DNA from: Rhodoplanes sp. Z2-YC6860
GTDB taxonomy: Bacteria > Pseudomonadota > Alphaproteobacteria > Rhizobiales > Xanthobacteraceae
DNA: 64,000 bases
Reading direction: 5' to 3'
NCBI RefSeq assembly: GCF_001579845.1
Contig: NZ_CP007440.1
Coordinates: 2,484,001 to 2,548,000 of the forward strand
Every line of letters starts with the position of its first letter. The stretch's first letter is position 1. Position numbers and translations under genes: made by a program. The notes beneath the pieces were generated by a model. That model was not told where the DNA came from, did not search any database, and saw only the letters and a list, made by a program, of their open reading frames with translations. Positions 1-7,957 of this stretch are shown here, piece after piece.

Positions 1-128
1 GCCGGCGCAAGCGACAGCTCGGAGATCGTGTGCCGGGTCAAATTCCAGAAGCGCGTCGGCCTTTGCTGCTGCGCGTCGGCTGCGGCCATGCCGGCAAGCC
101 AGAGCAGAGCGATCAGGCAGGCACGCAT
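1..128 (-). CDS. Small exported protein, 3' end cut by window edge
   Basis: An ATG at 126-128 (minus strand) opens a frame that stays open to the window edge, giving 42 codons. The first 21 or so residues form a signal peptide (hydrophobic LIALLWLAG core, cleavage near ADAQ). The mature part begins QQRPTRFWNLTRHTISEL. An FWNLT opening after a signal peptide is one I associate with small periplasmic proteins of unknown function in rhizobia, but this is only recollection. It is divergent from the proton-channel cluster to the right. No function can be assigned. Confidence 0.55.
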   Translation of the reverse strand, partial: MRACLIALLWLAGMAAADAQQQRPTRFWNLTRHTISELSLAP

Positions 129-291
129 GGCAATCCCTTTCATTCGTCCGTCGAGACGAGCCTAAGCGTCACGCACCGAGGAGGGAAGCCATGTCGATGA
201 AGCGCCGCTGCGCTGCACCCAGGATCAGAAAATCGGGGTCGCAATCCGGACAGGCCGTGCCTTGACAGGGTCCGGACCCGCGTCAGACTCG

Positions 292-1089
292 ATGGGAGAT
301 ACGACCTTTCAGTCGCAAAGCGTTTTTCCGATGTCATTTCGGTTCTTTGGCGAGCAGTCTTCTGATCAAATGCCGCTGTTGCGTTGGCTCATGTTCACCG
401 GCGTGTCCGTGTTCGGCTTCGTGGTGGCGTGGCACTACGGCCTGTTCCACCTGATGATCGCCAACGACAAGACGTGGATTTCCACGATCATCAGCGTGGC
501 CTACGTGGTCGTCTCGCTGCACTGCCTCATCCGCACTGTCGTGATCTCCAACGAACTCTCCCGCGCCCGGCGCGTTTCGGCGATCGTCAGCCAAAGCCCG
601 TCGGCATTTCGCGTGGAAGGCTCCGATGTGCTGGCCGGCAACAGCAAGCTGCCGCCCGGACGCGTCGCCGAGCACATCCGCAATCTGGTGCTGAAGGCCG
701 GTTTGCAAGGCCGGCACCGGCTCGATCAGACGCTGCTGCTGCGCGGTTTTGCCGACGCGCTGCGCGGGCCGAACCAGTTCGGCTCGTTTGCCAGCGACGC
801 GCTGATGAAGCTCGGGCTTCTCGGCACCATCATCGGCTTCATCCTGATGCTCGCACCGATCGCGGGGCTCGATGCCGCCGACCGCGCCTCGGTGAAGACC
901 TCGATGGGGCTGATGAGCGACGGCATGGCGGTTGCCATGTACACCACGCTTGCGGGCCTCGTGAGCTCGATCCTGGTGCAGGCCCAATACTACATGCTCG
1001 ATGACGCGACCGCGAACCTGTTTGCGCTCGCGACCGACCTGACCGAAGTGTTCGTGATCTCCACGCTGGAGCGCGAGCAGGATGGATAG
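292..1089 (+). CDS. MotA/TolQ/ExbB-type proton channel protein
   Basis: Inner-membrane protein of about 265 residues. Two hydrophobic segments near the N-terminus (LRWLMFTGVSVFGFVVAW and ISTIISVAYVVVSLH) are followed by a long cytoplasmic stretch and a C-terminal pair of segments (LMKLGLLGTIIGFILMLAPIAG and GMAVAMYTTLAGLVSSILV). The LGLLGTIIGF...GMAVAMYTTLAGL pattern is the signature of the MotA/TolQ/ExbB family, which couples proton flow to work in the envelope. The frame is open from a TTG at 262; I chose the first ATG at 292, and an ATG at 331 is also possible. It overlaps the next gene by 8 bp, so the two are probably co-translated. The partner is not a canonical ExbD/TolR. Confidence 0.85.
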   Translation: MGDTTFQSQSVFPMSFRFFGEQSSDQMPLLRWLMFTGVSVFGFVVAWHYGLFHLMIANDKTWISTIISVAYVVVSLHCLIRTVVISNELSRARRVSAIVSQSPSAFRVEGSDVLAGNSKLPPGRVAEHIRNLVLKAGLQGRHRLDQTLLLRGFADALRGPNQFGSFASDALMKLGLLGTIIGFILMLAPIAGLDAADRASVKTSMGLMSDGMAVAMYTTLAGLVSSILVQAQYYMLDDATANLFALATDLTEVFVISTLEREQDG

Positions 1090-1711
1090 TTTCGGCAACT
1101 ATCCGCGCGACCGGCCGTTCGATCCGTTCAGCGTGATGCTGTTCAAGGCGCTGCAGGTCGTGGCCTTCCTGTTCTTCATCGCGCTGCTGGTGATCAATCC
1201 GGAAGCCAAGCAGGGCAAGATCGACACCAAGGCCGATTTCATCATCACGATGACCTGGCCCGACAGCCACCCCGACGACATCGACCTCTATGCCGAGGAT
1301 CCGCTCGGCAACATCGTCTGGTATCACGTGCGCGAGGCCGGCTTCATGGTGCTCGACCGCGACGACCGCGGCGGTCTCAACAACTCCATCACGGTGAACG
1401 GCCAGAAGATGTCGAGCCCGATCCGGCAGGAGACGGTGAGCATCCGCGGCATCATCGCCGGCGAATACACCATCAACGTCAACCATTATCTCGCCACCAC
1501 CAATGCGCCGGTGCCGGTGTCGGTGAAGGTCGAGAAGGTCAACCCGACGGTCGAGGTGATCCACTACGACACGATCATGGTCGATCACGCGGGCGAAGAG
1601 AAAACCGCGGTGCGATTCCGCGTCGCCGAGAACGGCCGGGTCACCGACGTGAGCCACCAGGACAAATCGCTGATCCAGCTGACGCGCAGCGTCCGTCGTT
1701 CGGCGAAGTAG
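1082..1711 (+). CDS. Membrane-anchored periplasmic beta-sandwich protein (DUF2135/YfaP-like)
   Basis: 209 residues with one N-terminal membrane segment near residues 20-39 (MLFKALQVVAFLFFIALLVI) and the remainder predicted periplasmic. The stretch DIDLYAEDPLGNIVWY resembles the D-x-D-L-x-x-x-D-P-x-G-N pattern of DUF2135/YfaP beta-sandwich domains. Its place directly after the proton-channel gene (8-bp overlap) and its single N-terminal anchor suggest that it takes the ExbD/TolR role, but it lacks a recognisable ExbD fold. Function is unknown. The architecture is seen in the sequence; the partnership is inferred. Confidence 0.7.
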   Translation: MDSFGNYPRDRPFDPFSVMLFKALQVVAFLFFIALLVINPEAKQGKIDTKADFIITMTWPDSHPDDIDLYAEDPLGNIVWYHVREAGFMVLDRDDRGGLNNSITVNGQKMSSPIRQETVSIRGIIAGEYTINVNHYLATTNAPVPVSVKVEKVNPTVEVIHYDTIMVDHAGEEKTAVRFRVAENGRVTDVSHQDKSLIQLTRSVRRSAK

Positions 1712-1732
1712 GCAAACACAGGCACGGGCAGC

Positions 1733-2323
1733 ATGACCGGAACGGTGCTCGCCATTTCGATCGCCTACGTGGTGATGGGCCTCGTGCTGCTCGGCATGGG
1801 ACTCACCTCGCGGTTTGCGTGGTGGGTGAAGGCCATGGCGATCGTCGTCACCTCGGTGTTCTTCGTCGAGGTGTTCTACGCCACCAAGGGCCTGCTCGGC
1901 TGGCCCGGCACCGAGAAGCTGCCGCAGCGTTTCCAACTGCTGTGGGCTCGGCCCGTCGAGCCCGATGCCAAGGTCGGCGATCCCGGCTCGATCTATCTCT
2001 GGGTCGAGGAACTTGATGAGAACAACGTGCCGAGCGGTGTGCCGCGGTCCTATCGCCTGCCGTATTCGCGGCCGCTTGCCGAACGCGCCTCCAAGGCGCG
2101 CGACCAGATCATGAAGGGCAATCCGCAGCAGGGATCGGCCGAGGATATGCCGGACGCGGGTGCACAGCAGGAGATCAAGGTCGACGCCAAGCAGGCCGGC
2201 CAGCAGGCGCAAGAGGGGGGCGTGGTGATCGACGCCGATCAGGCGAAGCTATTGCAGCAGGCCCAGCGCGTCGAGTTCGGCACGATGCCGCTGCCGACCT
2301 TGCCGCCGAAGCTGCCTCAGTAG
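1733..2323 (+). CDS. Membrane protein of unknown function in proton-channel cluster
   Basis: 196 residues. Two hydrophobic segments at about residues 4-24 and 29-50 are followed by a hydrophilic tail with a Gln/Ala-rich patch (QEIKVDAKQAGQQAQEGG) and a proline-rich end (MPLPTLPPKLPQ). It begins 21 bp after the preceding gene on the same strand, so it likely completes a three-gene operon with the channel protein and the beta-sandwich protein. I do not recognise the family. Confidence 0.65.
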   Translation: MTGTVLAISIAYVVMGLVLLGMGLTSRFAWWVKAMAIVVTSVFFVEVFYATKGLLGWPGTEKLPQRFQLLWARPVEPDAKVGDPGSIYLWVEELDENNVPSGVPRSYRLPYSRPLAERASKARDQIMKGNPQQGSAEDMPDAGAQQEIKVDAKQAGQQAQEGGVVIDADQAKLLQQAQRVEFGTMPLPTLPPKLPQ

Positions 2324-2369
2324 CAAAGCACGACGAATTGTGAAAAGCAGGCTTGGCGCGTCTGCAACG

Positions 2370-3338
2370 CTACTCGGCCTTTACGTTCGCTGCCTTTAGC
2401 ACCGGCCACCATTTGGCGATTTCTGCCTTCTGCCATTCCATCAGCGCAGCGGGCGCCAGCTGATCGGGCTCTGGGATGCTCTGGCCAAGCGCAGCGAATT
2501 TCTCACGCACCGCCGGATCTCTTTCCATCACTTCACGGGCGGCGGCATTGAGCTTGGCAACGACATCTGCCGGCGTCGCCTTCGGTGCCCAAAGACCGTG
2601 CCAGACCGCGACGTGGAAACCCGGAAGCCCTGCCTCATCAACGGTCGGGATATTGGGCGCCGGCGCAAGCCGCGTCGCGCTCGTCACAGCATAAGCTTTT
2701 ATGGCCCCGGTGCGGACATGCGGCAGCGAGTTCGCGGACTGGTCGAACATCACGTCGATATGTCCGCCGACGAGATCGATCATGGCCGGTCCTGCGCCAC
2801 GATAATGGGCGTAGGAAAACTGCCCGCCGTTCTGCTTCTGATAGAGCAGTGCACTGACGTGGCCGGCGCTGCCGACGCCCGCAGTTCCGATATTGGCCGG
2901 ATGGCTCTTGAGCCAGGCCGTCAGCTCACCCAGGGTGTTTGCTTCGAGGCTCTTCCTTGCGACGATCAGTTGCGGGCTCGACGGAAGCCGCACCACCGGC
3001 GCAAGATCGGTGACCAGGTCGTAGCTCAGCGAATAGATCGCGCCGTTGAGGACATGAGTGCTCCAGTTGCCGACGCTGATGGTGTAGCCGTCGGGCGCGG
3101 CCTGCACGACGTGTCCAACCCCGACGCTGCCGCCTGCTGCCGGCATGTTCTCGACGACGACTGACTGCTTGAGCACGGCGCTCATCCGTTCCGCCATGGT
3201 GCGTGCCAGCACGTCGGTCGGACCGCCGGCCGCGAAAGGCACCACGAAGGTGATCGGACGGTTGGGATAATCCGCCGCAGCGGCTGGGTGTGAGCAACAG
3301 GCCGTGACGATCGCTGCAACGAGAAGCAATTTTCTCAT
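2370..3338 (-). CDS. Bug/TctC-family tripartite tricarboxylate transporter receptor
   Basis: Periplasmic solute receptor of about 322 residues. The start at 3338 gives a clean signal peptide (MRKLLLVAAIVTACCSHPAAAA) followed by DYPNRPITFVVPFAAGGPTDVLAR, the typical Bug N-terminus; the open frame extends upstream to 3401 without need. The family binds carboxylates (citrate, aromatic or amino-acid-derived acids) and hands them to TctAB membrane subunits. No tctA/tctB is nearby, so it is an orphan receptor. It is divergent from the LysR gene at 3431, its likely regulator. Ligand unknown. Confidence 0.9.
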   Translation of the reverse strand: MRKLLLVAAIVTACCSHPAAAADYPNRPITFVVPFAAGGPTDVLARTMAERMSAVLKQSVVVENMPAAGGSVGVGHVVQAAPDGYTISVGNWSTHVLNGAIYSLSYDLVTDLAPVVRLPSSPQLIVARKSLEANTLGELTAWLKSHPANIGTAGVGSAGHVSALLYQKQNGGQFSYAHYRGAGPAMIDLVGGHIDVMFDQSANSLPHVRTGAIKAYAVTSATRLAPAPNIPTVDEAGLPGFHVAVWHGLWAPKATPADVVAKLNAAAREVMERDPAVREKFAALGQSIPEPDQLAPAALMEWQKAEIAKWWPVLKAANVKAE

Positions 3339-3430
3339 GGTGCCAGCCCCAAGAGCAAAGCATCGAGCAACGGCCGAGATGCTACTGGCGGAAAAAGCCA
3401 ACTAAAACTATGCTTTTGTATCTTTAAAAG

Positions 3431-4357
3431 ATGGATTTCGTTGTCATGGATGTTCGTTTCCTTGACACATTGATTTCCGTGATCGAAAGCGGATCGGTGG
3501 CTGAAGCCGCCCGGCGGCTGCATCTCACGGCAGCAGGCGTATCGCAGCGCATTCGGTCTCTGGAGGACGAAATCGGCGTGCGGCTGGTCGCGCGCTCCGG
3601 CCGCACGGTGCGGCCGACCGCGGCGGCTGCGGCGATCCTGGACCGGGCGCGCACCGTGCAACGCGAGGTTCGGGACCTCAAGGCAATCGCCGCCAGCGGC
3701 ACGCTCACGGGAGAGGTGCGGCTCGGCGTGATCCCGTCGCTGCTGTGCGGGCTCATTCCCAATATCCTAAGCCGCTTCGCGGCGGCCCATCCCCAGATCG
3801 AACTTCGCGTCAGTCGGAACAATTCGGTTGAGCTTTATCGCAAGCTGCTCGACGGCGAGATCGATGCGGCGGTTACCAGCCATCCCACCTTCGCTATTCC
3901 CAAGACCTGCGAGTGGGCAATGCTGCGAGAAGAACCCTTCGTCCTGGTCACGCCCGGCTGGATGCCGCCGCGACATCCGCACGCGATTCTCAAAAGCGAG
4001 CCGTTCATCCGGCTCGACCGCCAAGTCTATGCCGGACAGTTGATCGACAACTATCTGCGCAAGGCCGGCATCCGTCCCAGGGAACGCCTTGAACTTGATG
4101 GCCTCGAAGCCATCGTCGTCATGGTCGATCGCGGACTGGGAGTTGCTATCGCGCCGGACTGGGCACCGCCGTGGCCGGAGGGGCTGACGCTGCGAAAACT
4201 TGCACTGCCGGACCGTTCTTTCGTGCGCCGCACGGGCCTGCTTTGGATGCGGGCTTCGCTTCGCGCTGGACTGATCGATGCCTTCTTGGAGCAGGCGCGC
4301 ATGGCCTTGGATCACAGGCCGGGCCGCAAGGGGAGCGTTCGTAAGAAGCGCACTTGA
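3431..4357 (+). CDS. LysR-family transcriptional regulator
   Basis: 308 residues. An N-terminal winged helix-turn-helix (FLDTLISVIESGSVAEAARRLHLTAAGVSQRIRSLEDEIGVRLVAR) is followed by a substrate-binding domain starting near residue 90 (GEVRLGVIPSLLCGLIPNIL). The ATG at 3431 lies 92 bp from the divergent Bug receptor gene, the usual arrangement for a LysR protein controlling its neighbour in response to the receptor's ligand or a metabolite of it. The C-terminus is basic (PGRKGSVRKKRT). The ligand cannot be inferred. Confidence 0.92.
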   Translation: MDFVVMDVRFLDTLISVIESGSVAEAARRLHLTAAGVSQRIRSLEDEIGVRLVARSGRTVRPTAAAAAILDRARTVQREVRDLKAIAASGTLTGEVRLGVIPSLLCGLIPNILSRFAAAHPQIELRVSRNNSVELYRKLLDGEIDAAVTSHPTFAIPKTCEWAMLREEPFVLVTPGWMPPRHPHAILKSEPFIRLDRQVYAGQLIDNYLRKAGIRPRERLELDGLEAIVVMVDRGLGVAIAPDWAPPWPEGLTLRKLALPDRSFVRRTGLLWMRASLRAGLIDAFLEQARMALDHRPGRKGSVRKKRT

Positions 4358-4446
4358 TTGCGATTGATCCGGCAGTGGTGCTTACGTCTCCCGTCTGGAA
4401 GGTGCGGCAATTGACGGCCAGCAGCCGACGGGAAGGCTCGAAACGC

Positions 4447-4477
4447 AAAGCCCCCAGCACCTCGCCGGGGGCTTTTT
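4447..4477 (+). terminator. Intrinsic terminator after LysR gene
   Basis: AAAGCCCCC at 4447-4455 pairs with GGGGGCTTT at 4467-4475, with an 11-nt loop, and is followed by TTTTT. It lies 90 bp beyond the LysR stop, with no gene between, so it probably ends that transcript. The 4358-4446 stretch shows no ORF or other structure. Confidence 0.75.
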
Positions 4478-4586
4478 CTTTCATCAACGAACACCGCTCG
4501 CGCCGAGGATGCGATCAGGGGGTTTCGTAGCATCTTCAGCAGGCTGCGTTGCATCGGTATGATGCGGCTCCTAACCAGAGGTCGAA

Positions 4587-5582
4587 ATGAGGCGACGGGA
4601 GTTCATCGGATTTGTCGGTGGTGCGGCCGCGGGTTGGCCACTCCGGGCGCTCGCGCAGCCGTCCCGGCCGATGCGGCGCGTTGGCGTACTGATTAATGCC
4701 GATCCCAACGATCCGGCGTGGAAACGCGAGCTTGCCGCGTTTCTTGAGCAAATGAAGAGCTTGGGTTGGATCGAAAACGTCAATTTCCAAATCGACTATC
4801 GCAACGGGGCCGGCGACGCTGACCGCATTGCGGCCTCTGCCGCAGAGTTGTTGGCGCTGAGGCCGGACGTCATCGTCGCCAGAAGTACGCCCATCGTGCG
4901 CGCTCTCGCGCAGAGTGCGCATTCGATTCCCATCGTGTTTCTGTCGGTGTCCGATCCAATCGGCGAGAAGTTTGCTGCGAGCATGGCCAAACCTGGCGGC
5001 ATCATGACTGGTTTTACGAACGTTGAAGCGTCTATGGGCGGCAAATGGGTCGAGTTGCTGAAGGAAGCGGCGCCGTCCCTGAAGCTCGCGGCGATTCTGT
5101 TCAATCCGGCAGTTGCGCCAGCGCGCGGCGAGTTTTACTTGAGTTCGATCCGGACCGCGGCTCCGAAGCTCGGTATCGAGATCCAGCCTATCCCTGTCGG
5201 CACCAGTGCCGAGATTGAGACCGCGGCTAAGGAATTCGCACGCCGCCCGGACAGCGCATTGATCGTCATGCCTGATCCTTTCATCGTCCCCAACCGTGCA
5301 CTGGTGATTGAACTGGCCGCGCGCTATCGACTTCCGGCAATCTATGGCTTCCGCAACATGGCCATCGAAGGTGGGCTGATGTCATATGGAGCCGATCTGG
5401 TCGATATGCTGAGGCGATCGGCCGAATATGTGGACCGCATTCTCAAGGGAGCGAGAACGCAGGATCTTCCTGTTCAAGCGCCGGTCAAATTCGATCTCGT
5501 CGTCAATCTTAAAACTGCCAAGGGCCTTGGCCTGAAAATTCCCGAGGCATTTCTGCTTCGCGCGGACGAGCTGATTGATTGA
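4587..5582 (+). CDS. ABC transporter substrate-binding protein, ABC_sub_bind family
   Basis: 331 residues. The MRRREFIGFVGGAAAGWPLRALAQ N-terminus is a twin-arginine-like signal peptide, followed by the typical RRVGVLIN...FLEQMKSLGWIE pattern of the ABC_sub_bind (TrpX-like) family. These orphan binding proteins are greatly expanded in rhizobia and usually have no ATPase or permease beside them, as here. AGAGGT lies just upstream of the ATG. Ligand unknown. It stands alone between a terminator and a DsbA-like gene. Confidence 0.9.
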   Translation: MRRREFIGFVGGAAAGWPLRALAQPSRPMRRVGVLINADPNDPAWKRELAAFLEQMKSLGWIENVNFQIDYRNGAGDADRIAASAAELLALRPDVIVARSTPIVRALAQSAHSIPIVFLSVSDPIGEKFAASMAKPGGIMTGFTNVEASMGGKWVELLKEAAPSLKLAAILFNPAVAPARGEFYLSSIRTAAPKLGIEIQPIPVGTSAEIETAAKEFARRPDSALIVMPDPFIVPNRALVIELAARYRLPAIYGFRNMAIEGGLMSYGADLVDMLRRSAEYVDRILKGARTQDLPVQAPVKFDLVVNLKTAKGLGLKIPEAFLLRADELID

Positions 5583-5802
5583 GTCGTCAGCCGCAGGTTC
5601 ACGAGGAATCGTGTGCCAAGGACCATTGCTGGCAAACCAATGTCGGTTGTTGCCACCAAGCTGACCTGTTCGTCTTGTGCGCCGGCGTCGGCTTTTGACT
5701 CGATGCGATATCGCGATGCGTGCGGTCGAACACCGATTTGTGAATCGTGCTTGATCGCGTGTTGCGCCATGAAGCGGCTTGGAAAGCTGTGAGACCGGTA
5801 AA

Positions 5803-6483
5803 ATGAACATTTTCAAAATTGCCATCGCGATGCTGGCGCTCGCGTTGCCGTCGATCGCGCATGCGGATGACGGCTTCTATCCCATCGTTGCCGATGACGG
5901 CACGACGATCGCCAATCATCGCGTGGACACGTCCATCGAAGCCGAGCTCGACAAGCTCCCCAGCGTCATCACTGTTGGCAATCCGCGCGGCAGCGTCACC
6001 GTGCGCGAGTTCTACGACGTGAATTGCCCATATTGCCGCAAAGCCTCGGCCGATATTGATGCGTTGCTCAAATCCAACCGCGAGCTTCGTCTCGTATTGG
6101 TGCCGTTCCCGGTTCTCGGGATTCCGTCCATCCAAGCCACGCGAGTCGAACTGGCGGTTGCACGCCTCGCTTCGCCGCAGACATTTTATAAATTCCACCG
6201 CCAGCTCGACCAGCAGCGCGGAACGATTGACGGCAACCGGGCGCTCGCCGTTGCCAAGAAACTCGGGCTTGATCCACGACGCGTCACAGAGGTCGCCGAC
6301 GGCGACGACTTGGCCGACATCATGAAAGCGCATCTGAAAATGGGCGACGACCTCGCCATTCAGGCGACGCCCGGGTTTGTCATTCAAGGGGTCGCGGTCG
6401 TCGGCTACCCGGGCAAAGCAGCCATGACCAAGCTGATTGCAGCCGTAGATGCCTGCGGCGCCGTCATCTGTCCGGAGAAATAA
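5803..6483 (+). CDS. Periplasmic DsbA-like thiol:disulfide protein
   Basis: 226 residues from the ATG at 5803, giving signal peptide MNIFKIAIAMLALALPSIAHA. A thioredoxin fold follows with active site CPYC at residues 75-78 (EFYDVNCPYCRKASADID) and a later TPGFVIQG segment holding the cis-proline. This is the DsbA/Thioredoxin_4 group (BdbD-like), expected to oxidise or reshuffle cysteines of exported proteins. The C-terminus has two extra cysteines (DACGAVICPEK). It is monocistronic; the 220 bp before it show no gene or clear signal. The partner oxidase and substrate are unknown. Confidence 0.85.
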   Translation: MNIFKIAIAMLALALPSIAHADDGFYPIVADDGTTIANHRVDTSIEAELDKLPSVITVGNPRGSVTVREFYDVNCPYCRKASADIDALLKSNRELRLVLVPFPVLGIPSIQATRVELAVARLASPQTFYKFHRQLDQQRGTIDGNRALAVAKKLGLDPRRVTEVADGDDLADIMKAHLKMGDDLAIQATPGFVIQGVAVVGYPGKAAMTKLIAAVDACGAVICPEK

Positions 6484-6599
6484 AAGATCGGAATGCGCCC
6501 CGAAGGCGACTCTGCGAACAATGATTTCGCTTTGCATTCCCGCAAATCACGAGTAGACGCGATTCTGCCTCGTTCGTTGAGGGCGTCATCTAGAGACGT

Positions 6600-6970
6600 C
6601 TATTTGGCGGAGCGGGGTGTGGCGCCTGCAGGCGTGGCTCGTGACCACGTCCCAGGGTGCGAGGTCATTGTCCGTCCCCGATGAGGGGGCCGCCTTCAGT
6701 GGCAGGGCGCGGTCGGGTGAGAGCGGGCGCAAATGCCCCCTGGAGCATGGTGGGTGAAAGCCCAGCCGGTCCGATCGAATCTCGAACGGTGGCCTCGCAA
6801 TAAATCGCCACAAGTGGAGCGCCGGGAGGCGTGCGGACCTGATCGCAAAGGTCCGCGGGCGCCCTCGCAAAGCGCCCTGTTGCACGCGCCGTCTCGGCGC
6901 TCCGCGCCCTCACTCTGTGAGGGGAAGGAAAAGAGAGAGGCGCTGGCCCCGCGCCTGCTTTGAAGGGGCC
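6600..6970. other. Hairpin-rich non-coding region, candidate repeat or structured RNA
   Basis: This stretch between the DsbA-like gene and the ABC ATPase has only short, unconvincing ORFs but a dense series of inverted repeats. GCGGACCT/AGGTCCGC lies at 6833-6856 (8-bp stem, 8-nt loop), GCGCC/GGCGC at 6886-6900, CCCTCAC/GTGAGGG at 6907-6923, GGCCCC/GGGGCC at 6945-6970, and the palindrome CGCCTGCAGGCG at 6623-6634. It resembles dispersed non-coding elements I associate with Bradyrhizobium-type genomes, but I cannot confirm a family. The remainder of 6484-7030 shows nothing. Confidence 0.35.
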
Positions 6971-7030
6971 GATGAATCACGTCCGCACGAATGCCGGGGA
7001 GATTGTCAAATCAATCTGAACGATCCTGCT

Positions 7031-7819
7031 TCAGGCTGGCTTCCGGCCCGTTCCTGTCATTGCCAGGAACGCCTGCTCGATGGTCGCGGTGCCGGCTTTT
7101 GCCATGAGGTCTGCCGGCGTGCTGTCGGCCAGCACCTTGCCGCGATGCAGAACGATCACACGGTCGGCGTCGGTGACTTCGTCGCAGAGGTGCGTCGCCC
7201 AGAGCACCGCCACGCCGCGCTCGGCGCGCATGGTGAGGAGGAGCTTCAGAAGCTCGCTGCGGCTGGCCGGGTCGAGGCCGACGGTGGCCTCGTCCATCAA
7301 CAGCACGCTCGGATCATGCAGCAGCGCCCGCGCGAGCTCCACCCGCCGCCGGTTGCCGCCGCTCAATTGTGCGGTCTTGTCGTGGGCGCGCTCGGTGAGT
7401 CCGAGTCGGGCAAGCTCCTTGGCGATGCGCTCCTGTGCGACGGCGCGCGGAATGCCGTGGAGGCCGGCGTGGAACAGAAGATTTGCGGTGATCGTGAGTT
7501 CGAGATCGAGCGTCGGCTGCTGGAACACGATGCCGAGCCGCGCCAACGCCGGCACCGGATCGCGCGCCATGTCGTGGCCCATCACCTCGATGCGGCCGGA
7601 ATCAGCCACGAACAGTCCGGAGAGCAGCTGGAAGAGCGTCGATTTGCCGGCGCCGTTCGGTCCCAGCAGCGCGATGAATTCGCCGGGACGCGCCGCAAGG
7701 CTTACGCCGTCAACCGCGCGGATTGGACCGTAGGTCTTGACCACATTGTCCAGCAGCAGAACGGTATCGGTGCTGGCTGCGCGGCTTGCTTGAGTTTCCC
7801 CACCCATGCCGCGCAACAT
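7031..7819 (-). CDS. ABC transporter ATPase of the PQQ-alcohol/lanthanide-uptake cluster (LutE-like)
   Basis: 262 residues. Walker A GPNGAGKS is at 53-60, the signature is LSGGNRRR and Walker B is LLMDEAT. It belongs with ABC-2 (exporter-type) ATPases and its context matches the family annotated as PQQ-dependent alcohol dehydrogenase system ATPase. Its presumed permease is at 10328 and binding protein at 9069, on the opposite strand; the beta-propeller gene lies divergently 138 bp away. The ATG at 7807 is an alternative start. Substrate is unproven. A lanthanide or PQQ-related cargo is inferred from gene content. Confidence 0.8.
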   Translation of the reverse strand: MLRGMGGETQASRAASTDTVLLLDNVVKTYGPIRAVDGVSLAARPGEFIALLGPNGAGKSTLFQLLSGLFVADSGRIEVMGHDMARDPVPALARLGIVFQQPTLDLELTITANLLFHAGLHGIPRAVAQERIAKELARLGLTERAHDKTAQLSGGNRRRVELARALLHDPSVLLMDEATVGLDPASRSELLKLLLTMRAERGVAVLWATHLCDEVTDADRVIVLHRGKVLADSTPADLMAKAGTATIEQAFLAMTGTGRKPA

Positions 7820-7957
7820 AACGGCTTCGCCGGAATAAACCAGCAGTCCGCTTGCAGGGCTCGCAGGCGCGGGCGTACCGTTGCCGCCTTGTCATTGTCG
7901 GGACGAACTGCCGTGGATTGTTGCCGTGCTTGCCGTAGCCGTCGAAAGGACGGCGTC

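Noticed and set aside
839-2212. Long minus-strand ORF opposite the proton-channel operon
   Set aside because: His/Arg/Asp-rich shadow frame of high-GC coding DNA; the plus-strand frames have clear membrane segments and family motifs.
5583-5802. Small coding potential between the ABC_sub_bind and DsbA-like genes
   Set aside because: Short frames have no start signal or family resemblance.
6917-7957. N-terminal 347 codons in frame with the beta-propeller gene
   Set aside because: This part lies antisense to the ABC ATPase, has no domain character, and a good ribosome-binding site and signal peptide start at GTG 7958.
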